A stretch of DNA of 5,202 nt, from contig CALCDK010000095.1 in the NCBI GenBank assembly GCA_937900605.1, positions 1 to 5,202 on the forward strand. Reading direction: 5' to 3'. The notes beneath the pieces are model-generated. The model was not told where the DNA came from and did no database searches. It saw only the letters and a program-made list of their open reading frames with translations. Shown here in pieces: positions 1 through 5,202 of this stretch. The stretch comes from an uncultured Olsenella sp. Its GTDB lineage: Bacteria; Actinomycetota; Coriobacteriia; Coriobacteriales; Atopobiaceae. Position 1 is the first letter of the stretch. Every line of letters begins with the position of its first letter. Both the position numbers and the translations under genes were made by a program.

Positions 1-1006
1 CGCGAACTTCGTCAACCACCTCGCGGGCATCGCCCTGGGCATCGTGGCCGCCGCCATCGTGTGGCGCTACGACTACCGCGCGCTCGCGAACATGACCGGC
101 GTGCTGTTCGTGCTCGCGTGCTTCCTTATGGTGATGCCCAAGATCCCCGGCCTGGGCGTCGAGGCCAAGGGCATGGTCGGCTGGGTCGCGCTGGGACCGG
201 TGCGCTTCCAGCCCTCGGAGCCGGCCAAGCTCGTCGTCATCTTCCTCATGGCATCGGTGTGCGCGCAGTACAACGGAAAGGTCGAGAGCTTCCGCGACTA
301 CGTGCGCATGTGCGGCACCCTGCTCGTGCCGCTGCTGCTCATCATGGTCACCGACCTCGGTACCGGCCTGATGATCTTCTTCGCCGGCGCCACCATCATC
401 ATCTGCAGCGGCGCGCCGCGCCGCTGGGTCATCGGCACGATCGCGCTCGTGGTCTTCGGCGCGGCGTTCGTCGTCGTCACCTCCTCGATCGACGGGCTTC
501 CCCACATCCTCAAGGAGTACCAGCTCAAGCGCCTCACGGTCTTCATCGACCCGTATGGCTCGGACTCCGAGAGCGCCTACAACCTCATCCAGGCCATGGT
601 CGCGGTCGGCTCCGGCGGCTTCCTCGGCAAGGGCTTCGGCAACGCCTCGCAGGCCCTGTCGGGATTCCTTCCCGAGGCGCACACCGACTTCATCTTCGCC
701 ACCTTCGCCGAGCAGTTCGGCTTCCTCGGCTCGGTGCTGCTCCTCGGCCTCTTCGCGTGGATGATCGTCTCGACGGTGCTTCTCGCCATGAGGACCGAGT
801 CCACGTTCGCCAGGCTCGTGCTCGTCGGCTGCGCCGCGCTGTGGACCTTCCAGGTGCTCGAGAACGTGGGCATGTGCATCGGCATCATGCCCATCACGGG
901 CATCCCGCTGCCGTTCATGAGCTACGGCTCGTCGTCCATGGTGTCGCAGCTCGCCGCGGTCGGCATCGTCCAGTCCGTCTGGAGGCACCGCCAGAAGGCG
1001 GCCTAG
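1..1006 (+). CDS. rodA: RodA/FtsW-family (SEDS) peptidoglycan glycosyltransferase, 5' partial
   Basis: Polytopic membrane enzyme that polymerises lipid II into glycan strands, normally paired with a class B penicillin-binding protein. The reading frame is open from base 2, so the start is outside the window; about 334 residues are visible where the family usually has about 370-450. A GTG at 44 is in frame, but hydrophobic, family-like sequence continues upstream of it, so it is not the true start. Visible hallmarks: LGPVRFQPSEPAKL (Glu codon 218-220), GSGGFLGKGFGN, and LPEAHTDFIFATFAEQFGF, whose Asp (686-688) corresponds to the essential SEDS catalytic Asp. GMCIGIMPITGIPLPF followed by SYGSSSM lies near the C-terminus. 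At least seven further hydrophobic segments are visible. The GMCIGIMPITGIPLPF wording fits RodA better than FtsW, but the two are hard to separate without the N-terminus. It is first of four co-directional genes; the next begins 35 bases after its TAG with no terminator between. The usual SYGGSS reads SYGSSS here, a mild variation. Confidence 0.9.
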   Translation, partial: ANFVNHLAGIALGIVAAAIVWRYDYRALANMTGVLFVLACFLMVMPKIPGLGVEAKGMVGWVALGPVRFQPSEPAKLVVIFLMASVCAQYNGKVESFRDYVRMCGTLLVPLLLIMVTDLGTGLMIFFAGATIIICSGAPRRWVIGTIALVVFGAAFVVVTSSIDGLPHILKEYQLKRLTVFIDPYGSDSESAYNLIQAMVAVGSGGFLGKGFGNASQALSGFLPEAHTDFIFATFAEQFGFLGSVLLLGLFAWMIVSTVLLAMRTESTFARLVLVGCAALWTFQVLENVGMCIGIMPITGIPLPFMSYGSSSMVSQLAAVGIVQSVWRHRQKAA

Positions 1007-1041
1007 CGCCCGGCTCGTCCGGTGCGGGAAAGGGGTTGTGC

Positions 1042-2007
1042 ATGGCTCGAAAGGTCACGCTCGGGCGCGCGCTCGAGCTGCTCTCGTCGCTCAGGCAGTC
1101 TCGCTCCTCCATGGGCGAGGCACTCGTGCTGCGCGTCCACGTGGACGCGACGTGCCCGCGGCCGCTGGCGCTCGCCGTCCGCGACGCCCTCGTGAGCGAG
1201 CGCTCCAACGGCCGCGTGGACGTCTTCGGCCTCGCGCTGCCCGAGGACGCCCCCGCCCCCGACGCCGCCCTCGTGCTCGTCGGCTCGGGCCCCTGCGCCG
1301 ACCTCGCCCGTGCCTACGCTATGTGCGGGGTGCCCGTGGCCCTCGTCGCCGAGGGCGCGCTCGACCTGCCCGCCGTCGACGTCGCCGAGGGCGCGTCCTG
1401 GCTCGTCGGCACCGTGCTCGCCTCGAGCCCCGAGGCCGTGCCGCACGCTCTCGCGTCCTGGCTCGCCGGCGCCGTCGCGAAGGACCTCGCGCTTGCGGCC
1501 TGCTTCCCGTTCTGCCGCCGCGAGGTCTGCGACGCGGCCGTGACGCGCTGCGCCGCCGAGAACGCCGCCATCGGCGCGATCTCGCTCATCCCGGGTTCGG
1601 ACCTGCCGCTCATGACCCTCAACCAGCTGAAGCTGGCCCTCGAGGTCGCCTGCGCCAACGGCCGCGACCTCGACGCCACCTGTGCTGCGGCCCTCCTTGG
1701 CGTCGCGGGCTCCGCGCTCGCCTGGCGCGCCGCGGCGCGCGGGGCCTCCTCGGCGCTGCCCGGGCTCTCGGCGCTCGTCAAGGCCGGCGTCGGCTACGGC
1801 GCCACGGTGCTCGTCGGAGAGGCGCTGCAGCTCGCGATGGGGGAGCGCCGCACCCCGGACGCCGTGGCCGCTGACGTGGCCTGCGCTCCGGCCGCGGGCG
1901 TCGAGGCCCCCGCTCGCCCCGGCTCCGGCGTCGGGCCGCACGTCCCGGCCCTTCTCGGCGCCCCGGAGCCCGAGGACGGATACCTGACCATTGGAGTGAA
2001 CGAATGA
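1042..2007 (+). CDS. Uncharacterised protein with DUF697-like C-terminal domain
   Basis: The product is 321 residues; I do not recognise a named gene. Residues 1-25 form a basic helix-like leader. Residues 26-110 alternate hydrophobic strands and helices: ALVLRVHV at 27-34, AALVLVGSG at 75-83 and VPVALVAEGALD at 97-108. This layout recalls a nucleotide-binding or GTPase fold, but there is no GxxxxGK[ST] P-loop. Residues ~140-265 resemble DUF697 (YcjF-like): an IPGSDLPLMTLNQ motif at 183-195, then small-residue-rich hydrophobic helices ending in VGEALQLAM near 258-266. Members of that domain are often membrane-associated or attached to Era-like GTPases. The last ~55 residues are rich in Ala, Pro and Gly and probably disordered. 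The ATG at 1042 was chosen because a purine-rich GGGAAAGGGG (1027-1034 region) sits just upstream; the frame stays open further 5' but there overlaps the SEDS gene. Its TGA overlaps the next start (ATGA), implying translational coupling. The DUF697 assignment is by eye and moderate. Confidence 0.75.
   Translation: MARKVTLGRALELLSSLRQSRSSMGEALVLRVHVDATCPRPLALAVRDALVSERSNGRVDVFGLALPEDAPAPDAALVLVGSGPCADLARAYAMCGVPVALVAEGALDLPAVDVAEGASWLVGTVLASSPEAVPHALASWLAGAVAKDLALAACFPFCRREVCDAAVTRCAAENAAIGAISLIPGSDLPLMTLNQLKLALEVACANGRDLDATCAAALLGVAGSALAWRAAARGASSALPGLSALVKAGVGYGATVLVGEALQLAMGERRTPDAVAADVACAPAAGVEAPARPGSGVGPHVPALLGAPEPEDGYLTIGVNE
1993..1996 (+). promoter_or_regulatory. Ribosome binding site for the radical SAM gene
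   Basis: GGAG lies seven bases before the ATG at 2004, within the end of the preceding gene. It supports that start, which shares four bases (ATGA) with the upstream stop. Confidence 0.6.
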
Positions 2008-3875
2008 GGGCACCTCGCACCAACATGTTCGCGGCCATCGAGCCGCTGCTCGCGCGCGTCGAGCACCCGAGCCGCTACCTCGACCACGAGTGGGGCGCAT
2101 GCGGGGAGCAGGACGGCCCGTTCCACATGTGCATGGTCTACGCCGACGCCTACGAGGTCGGCCAGCCCAACCTCGGCGTCGCTATCCTCTACGATGCCGT
2201 CAACGCCGAGCCGGGCATGAGCTGCGAGCGCGCCTACCTGCCCTGGACCGACATGTCGGCCCTCATGCGCGAGAGGGGCGTCCCCATGCTCTCGCTCGAG
2301 GGCGCCGCGCCCCTGGCCTCCTTCGACGTCATCGGCTTCACCCTGGCCCACGAGCTCATCTGGACCAACGTGCTCGAGGCCCTCGACCTGGCCGGCATCG
2401 CCCTGCGCGCCGAGGACCGCGACGAGGACGACCCGATCGTGATGGCCGGCGGGCCTTCCGCCTGGAACTGCGAGCCCATGGCCGACGCCTTCGACGCCGT
2501 CCTGCTCGGCGACGGCGAGGAGTCCGTGGTCGAGGCTTGCCGCGTTATCCGAGACGCCCGTGAGCAGGGCGTCTCCCGCCTCGACCTGCTGCGCCGCCTC
2601 GCCCGCGTCCCCGGAACCTACGTGCCGCGCCTCTACGAGCGCCGCCGAGACGAGGGCTCCACGCGCTGGGGCTACGTCGTCCCGCGCGCCGGCGAGGACG
2701 TCCCGGGGCGCGTGCTGAAGCGCTGCGTGCAGGACTTTGCCGCGACGCCGCCCGTCGTCCAGCGCATCGTGCCGTACATGGGCGTCGTCCAGGACCGCCT
2801 GAGCGTCGAGGTCCTGCGCGGCTGCGCGCGCGGCTGCAGGTTCTGCCAGGCCGGCATGACCTACCGACCCGTGCGCGAGCGCCCCGCCGACCAGGTCGTC
2901 GAGGCCAGCGAGGCGGGCCTGGCCCAGAGCGGCCACGACGAGGTCTCTCTCACGTCGCTGTCCACGACCGACCACTCGCAGTGCGCGCAGATCCTCGGCC
3001 GGCTCAACGGGTCGCTGGCCGACCGCGGCATCCGCGTCTCCATCCCGTCGCAGCGCCTCGACTCCTTCGGCGTCGAGATGGCCGCGGCCGTCGCCGGCTC
3101 CAAGCGCGGCGGCCTCACCTTCGCCCCCGAGGCGGGCAGCCAGCGCCTGCGCGACGTCATCAACAAGAACGTGACCGAGGAGGACCTCGAGCGCGCGGCC
3201 CGCAACGCCTTCTCCAACGGCTGGCGCCGCATGAAGCTCTACTTCATGATCGGCCTGCCCACCGAGACGGACGAGGACGTCCTGGGCATAGCCCGCCTCG
3301 CCGAGCGCGTCCTCGAGATCGGCCGCGAGGTCTGCGGCCGCAAGGCCGGCGTGAGCGTCTCGATCTCCGTGGCGGTCCTGGTCCCCAAGGCGTTCACGCC
3401 GTTCCAGTGGGTGGGCCAGCTCGACCCCGCCGAGGTGCGCCGCCGCCAGCAGCTGCTGCTGCACGCCGTCCACGACCGCGCCATCCGCGTCTCGTATCAC
3501 GACTCCGAGGTCTCCCTCGTCGAGGGGGCCCTGTCCAAGATGGGCCGCGACGGCTTCGCCCTCGTCCGCCGCGCGTGGGAGCTCGGCTGCCGCTTCGACG
3601 CCTGGACCAGCGAGTTCCGCTTCGACCTGTGGGAGCGCGCCGCCCTGGAGCTCGGGCTCGACCTCGTCGACGTCGCATGCGAGGACTTCGACGTGGACGC
3701 GCGCCTTCCCTGGGACCACACGTCCCCGGGCGTCGAGAAGGGCTTCCTCCAGCGCGAGTGGCGCCGTGCGTGCCAGGGCGTGACCACGCCCGACTGCACG
3801 AGGGAGTCCTGCGCCGGCTGTGGCGTGTGCCCCACGCTCGGCGTCCACAACGTCATCCAGGAGGTGCGTGCCTGA
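2004..3875 (+). CDS. TIGR03960-type radical SAM protein with B12-binding-like N-terminus
   Basis: A 623-residue iron-sulfur enzyme of the widespread TIGR03960 family; its substrate is unknown to me. Residues ~38-180 form a Rossmann-like, B12-binding-like region. It contains YADAYEVGQPNLG (D48, Y50, G53), FDVIGFTLAHEL, and AGGPSAWNCEP (148-158) followed by LLGDGEESV. The radical SAM core follows, with LRGCARGCRFC carrying the CX3CX2C cluster ligands C274, C278 and C281. Further family blocks are SLTSLSTTDHS (315-325), GGLTFAPEAGSQRLRDVINK (from 369) and MKLYFMIGLPTETDED (from 410). The C-terminal tail has C598-X4-C603-X2-C606-X2-C609, which could bind a second metal centre. Length matches stand-alone family members; in some bacteria the protein is fused to the DUF2344 partner encoded next here. 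The start is set by the ATGA overlap and GGAG at 1993. The DxHxxG cobalamin signature is not present in canonical form, so actual B12 binding is uncertain. Activity is expected in the cytoplasm: no signal peptide or membrane segment is visible. Confidence 0.93.
   Translation: MRAPRTNMFAAIEPLLARVEHPSRYLDHEWGACGEQDGPFHMCMVYADAYEVGQPNLGVAILYDAVNAEPGMSCERAYLPWTDMSALMRERGVPMLSLEGAAPLASFDVIGFTLAHELIWTNVLEALDLAGIALRAEDRDEDDPIVMAGGPSAWNCEPMADAFDAVLLGDGEESVVEACRVIRDAREQGVSRLDLLRRLARVPGTYVPRLYERRRDEGSTRWGYVVPRAGEDVPGRVLKRCVQDFAATPPVVQRIVPYMGVVQDRLSVEVLRGCARGCRFCQAGMTYRPVRERPADQVVEASEAGLAQSGHDEVSLTSLSTTDHSQCAQILGRLNGSLADRGIRVSIPSQRLDSFGVEMAAAVAGSKRGGLTFAPEAGSQRLRDVINKNVTEEDLERAARNAFSNGWRRMKLYFMIGLPTETDEDVLGIARLAERVLEIGREVCGRKAGVSVSISVAVLVPKAFTPFQWVGQLDPAEVRRRQQLLLHAVHDRAIRVSYHDSEVSLVEGALSKMGRDGFALVRRAWELGCRFDAWTSEFRFDLWERAALELGLDLVDVACEDFDVDARLPWDHTSPGVEKGFLQREWRRACQGVTTPDCTRESCAGCGVCPTLGVHNVIQEVRA
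3859..3865 (+). promoter_or_regulatory. Strong Shine-Dalgarno for the DUF2344 gene
   Basis: AGGAGGT is a full anti-16S match located inside the last codons of the radical SAM gene, nine bases before the ATG at 3875. It fixes the DUF2344 start over the later in-frame ATG at 3920 and shows the two genes are translated together from one message. Confidence 0.85.
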
Positions 3876-4633
3876 TGGGCAGGAAGACCGGGCCCAGGCC
3901 CCAGCCGCTCGCGACGCTCATGCGTCCCCAGGACCTGCCGACCAAGGCGTCGCTGTCGCGCCTGCGCGTGGAGTACGGCAAGGACGAGCGCCTCGCCTAC
4001 CTCGGGCACCTCGAGGTCATCGCCACCGTCGAGCGCTGCATCCGCCGCGCCGGGCTGCCCTTCTCGATCGGCAACGGCTTCGCGAGGCGCATGAGGATCC
4101 AGTTCTCCCAGGCGCTGCCCGTCGGGGCCAGCTCCGCGCACGAGTACTTCGATTTGCGACTCGACGAGCGCGTCGACGTCGACCGCGCGCTCGAGGCGCT
4201 GCGCGTCTCCACGCCGCCTGCCCTCGCGCCCGTCCGCGCCGCCTATGTCGACGGCTCGATGCCCGCCCTCGAGGCATGGCTCGACCGCAGCGCGTGGGAC
4301 GTCGTCGTGCTGGGCGCGCCCTTCTCGCCGGCCGAGCTCGACGTCGCAATCGCCCACGTCCGCGAGGCGGGTGCCCTCACCTACCTGCGCGGCGACAAGG
4401 AGAAGTCCGTGGACGTCTCGTCGGCGCTCGTGTCGTGGGAGGTGGGGGAGTGTGCCGACGGGATCTCGCTGGCGCTCGCCACCCGCTCGTCCAACGCCGG
4501 CTCCCTGCGCCCGGGGGTGCTCGTCGACGGGGCGTGCCGCCTCGCGGGGCTCGACCCCTACGACGTGCTGCGCGTGCGAAGGACGGGCCAGTGGCACGAG
4601 TCCGATGATGGTAGTCTTGTGGAAGCTCTCTAG
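3875..4633 (+). CDS. DUF2344 / TIGR03936 radical SAM-linked protein
   Basis: A 252-residue soluble protein of the DUF2344 family, found almost always beside or fused to TIGR03960 radical SAM proteins; biochemical role unknown. Family blocks are at the N-terminus: LRVEYGKDERLAYLGHLEV (30-48), ERCIRRAGLPFSIGNGF (53-69), and RIQFSQALPVGASSAHEYFD (74-93). They match the usual pattern of a conserved K, an 'LSHLD'-like segment (here LGHLE), RRA.LP, a GF motif and EY.D. The C-terminal half (~100-252) is poorly conserved, as is usual. It includes YLRGDKEKSVDV and ends with an arginine-rich RVRRTGQWH segment. The start overlaps the radical SAM stop by one base (TGATG), with AGGAGGT nine bases upstream, so stoichiometric co-production with that enzyme is likely. 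This favours a partner, adaptor or substrate-presenting role, but that is inference. The first ~28 residues (basic, Pro-rich) precede the conserved block. No signal peptide or membrane helix is seen. Confidence 0.92.
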   Translation: MGRKTGPRPQPLATLMRPQDLPTKASLSRLRVEYGKDERLAYLGHLEVIATVERCIRRAGLPFSIGNGFARRMRIQFSQALPVGASSAHEYFDLRLDERVDVDRALEALRVSTPPALAPVRAAYVDGSMPALEAWLDRSAWDVVVLGAPFSPAELDVAIAHVREAGALTYLRGDKEKSVDVSSALVSWEVGECADGISLALATRSSNAGSLRPGVLVDGACRLAGLDPYDVLRVRRTGQWHESDDGSLVEAL

Positions 4634-4744
4634 TTTTTTGCGCCCGGCCCGGGCATGTGGCTATCCTAGGCAAAGCGCATCGGGTGACCAGTGCCTGCGC
4701 CCCGCCTTTTCCCTTGCGGTGCGTCGGGTGGAGCCAACTTGTCG
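4634..4744 (+). other. Intergenic spacer, no gene recognised
   Basis: This is the spacer between the DUF2344 stop and the rplU promoter. It starts with six T residues (4634-4639) directly after the stop, then has a short GC palindrome (4642-4654), an imperfect hairpin (4697-4724) and a 9/10 direct repeat (4677-4686 and 4721-4730). I see no convincing intrinsic terminator: the T-run comes before the palindrome rather than after it. No conserved coding sequence or RNA gene is apparent. Confidence 0.6.
4697..4724 (+). other. Imperfect hairpin, possible end-of-operon structure
   Basis: CGCCCCGC (4698-4705) can pair with GCGGTGCG (4716-4723) around a pyrimidine-rich ten-base loop, with one C/T mismatch and an extra G-T pair at the base. 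It could slow polymerase at the end of the upstream operon, but no T-run follows, so an intrinsic terminator is not supported. Chance pairing in GC-rich DNA is quite possible. Confidence 0.25.
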
Positions 4745-4773
4745 TTGACGGGTCTATCCGCTGCTAGTAATAT
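4745..4773 (+). promoter_or_regulatory. Sigma-70-type promoter of rplU-rpmA
   Basis: The -35 box TTGACG (4745-4750) and the -10 box TAATAT (4768-4773) are separated by exactly 17 bases. They match consensus at 5/6 (TTGACA) and 5/6 (TATAAT). The AT-rich -10 region stands out sharply in this GC-rich sequence. Transcription would start near 4780, leaving a leader of about 34 bases before rplU. This indicates a strong housekeeping promoter that makes the ribosomal genes independent of the upstream operon. No T-G extended -10 motif or AT-rich UP element is visible. Confidence 0.85.
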
Positions 4774-4800
4774 ATGGAATGTTGCACTCACACCAGCAAT

Positions 4801-4806
4801 GAAGGG
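4801..4806 (+). promoter_or_regulatory. Ribosome binding site deciding the rplU start
   Basis: GAAGGG sits seven bases before the ATG at 4814. It decides between that start and an in-frame ATG at 4799, which would overlap the site itself and add five residues foreign to bL21. Confidence 0.75.
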
Positions 4807-4813
4807 TTCTCAC

Positions 4814-5122
4814 ATGTACGCAATCGTAGCAACTGGTGGCAAGCAGTATAAGGTTGCCAAGGGCGACGTCCTCGACGTCGAGAAGCTCAACGCGCAGCCT
4901 GGCGACAAGGTCGAGCTCCCCGTCCTTCTCCTGAACGACGGCACCAAGACCATCGTTGACGCTGACGCGCTCCAGGACAAGAAGGTCACCGTCGAGGTCA
5001 TCGACCAGCACAAGGGCGACAAGGTCCTCGTCTTCAAGTTCAAGAAGCGCAAGCGCTATCACCGCACCAAGGGCCACCGTCAGCAGCTGACCAAGGTCCA
5101 GGTCGTCGAGATTTCCGCTTAA
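4814..5122 (+). CDS. rplU: Large ribosomal subunit protein bL21
   Basis: A 102-residue structural protein of the 50S subunit that binds 23S rRNA; family members are about 100-105 residues. The N-terminal MYAIVATGGKQYKVAKGD block and the C-terminal KRKRYHRTKGHRQQLTKV block (roughly residues 77-94) are diagnostic. The sequence starts right at the conserved MYAI with GAAGGG seven bases upstream. The in-frame extension reaching back to 4691 runs across the promoter and is not translated. The gene has its own strong promoter and a leader of only about 34 bases, so there is little room for an autoregulatory leader. Its codon use is lower in GC than the upstream genes, with more codons such as GGT, GTA and GTT, as expected for a highly expressed gene. 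rpmA follows after 37 bases and is presumably co-transcribed; the rplU-rpmA order is the bacterial norm. Confidence 0.98.
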   Translation: MYAIVATGGKQYKVAKGDVLDVEKLNAQPGDKVELPVLLLNDGTKTIVDADALQDKKVTVEVIDQHKGDKVLVFKFKKRKRYHRTKGHRQQLTKVQVVEISA

Positions 5123-5149
5123 GTTTCGTCTAGCTCCTCAATAGAAGGC

Positions 5150-5152
5150 AGG
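5150..5152 (+). promoter_or_regulatory. Ribosome binding site for rpmA
   Basis: AGG in the GCAGGT stretch lies seven bases before the ATG at 5160; an additional GAAGG (5144-5148) lies 11 bases before it. Either could serve, in the short rplU-rpmA gap. Confidence 0.5.
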
Positions 5153-5159
5153 TACCACA

Positions 5160-5202
5160 ATGGCTCACAAGAAAGGCCTCGGCTCGTCCCCCAACGGCCG
5201 TG
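5160..5202 (+). CDS. rpmA: Large ribosomal subunit protein bL27, 3' partial
   Basis: Only the first 14 codons are present: MAHKKGLGSSPNGR, the characteristic bL27 N-terminus whose flexible tail reaches towards the peptidyl transferase centre. The frame has a TAG at 5142-5144 and no start between it and 5160. The protein therefore lacks the Prp-cleaved N-terminal extension found in many Firmicutes and begins directly at MAHKKG. Residue 11 is Pro where many homologues, including the E. coli and mycobacterial ones, have Arg. The gene continues beyond the window. Confidence 0.96.
   Translation, partial: MAHKKGLGSSPNGR

Noticed and set aside
61..1041. Upstream in-frame extension of the DUF697-like gene
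   Set aside because: This part overlaps the SEDS gene in another frame and reads as Arg/His/Ala-rich low-complexity protein; the plausible protein begins at the ATG at 1042 behind a purine-rich site.
1794..3848. 684-codon open frame on the minus strand, antisense to the radical SAM gene
   Set aside because: It mirrors the GC-rich codon pattern of the real gene, is full of Ala, Gly, Arg, Val and His runs without recognisable domains, and overlaps a strongly conserved enzyme. Other long antisense frames (for example 1003-2100 and 3497-4597) are explained the same way.
2981..3874. Upstream in-frame extension of the DUF2344 gene
   Set aside because: It runs out of frame through the radical SAM gene and encodes Arg/Pro-rich low-complexity sequence; the true start at 3875 has a perfect Shine-Dalgarno.
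4172..4183. Perfect 12-base palindrome GTCGACGTCGAC
   Set aside because: It lies inside the DUF2344 coding region and is explained by Val-Asp-Val-Asp codons in a GC-rich genome; similar GTCGAC strings recur throughout the window.
4634..4654. T-run plus GCCCG/CGGGC palindrome as an intrinsic terminator
   Set aside because: On the + strand the T-run precedes the hairpin, and on the - strand an A-run follows it. Neither direction gives a stem followed by T residues, and the stem is only five pairs.
4662..4667. TATCCT as a -10 box of a second promoter
   Set aside because: No credible -35 element lies 16-18 bases upstream, while a far better promoter is at 4745-4773.

Overview
The window looks like a high-GC actinobacterial chromosome, most likely Coriobacteriia (Olsenella/Atopobium/Collinsella-like). 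The codons end overwhelmingly in G or C. The encoded RodA-like protein, the radical SAM/DUF2344 pair and bL21/bL27 read like that group. The taxonomic call is inference from composition and gene order, not from a marker search.

Layout, all genes on the + strand. (1) 1-1006 is the C-terminal part of a SEDS-family peptidoglycan polymerase (RodA type); its start lies before the window. (2) 1042-2007 encodes an uncharacterised 321-residue protein. Its N-terminal half looks alpha/beta, and its C-terminal half resembles the DUF697 (YcjF-like) domain that often follows small GTPases, but no P-loop is visible. (3) 2004-3875 encodes a large radical SAM enzyme of the TIGR03960 type, with an N-terminal B12-binding-like region, a CX3CX2C cluster motif and a four-cysteine C-terminal tail. 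(4) 3875-4633 encodes its usual partner, a DUF2344 (TIGR03936) 'radical SAM-linked' protein. (5) 4634-4813 is a 180-base intergenic stretch with a near-consensus sigma-70 promoter. (6) 4814-5122 is rplU (bL21). (7) 5160-5202 is the start of rpmA (bL27), cut by the window edge.

Genes 1 to 4 look like one transcription unit. Gene 2 starts 35 bases after gene 1, genes 2/3 overlap by an ATGA, and genes 3/4 overlap by one base in TGATG with a perfect Shine-Dalgarno inside gene 3. rplU-rpmA has its own promoter and so forms a second, highly expressed unit. The most interesting content is the translationally coupled radical SAM/DUF2344 pair. It is widespread, has no experimentally established function that I know of, and sits here between cell-wall elongation and large-subunit ribosomal protein genes. 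The degenerate DUF697-like protein joined to it is the least understood gene. I saw no mobile elements, CRISPR arrays, tRNA or rRNA genes.
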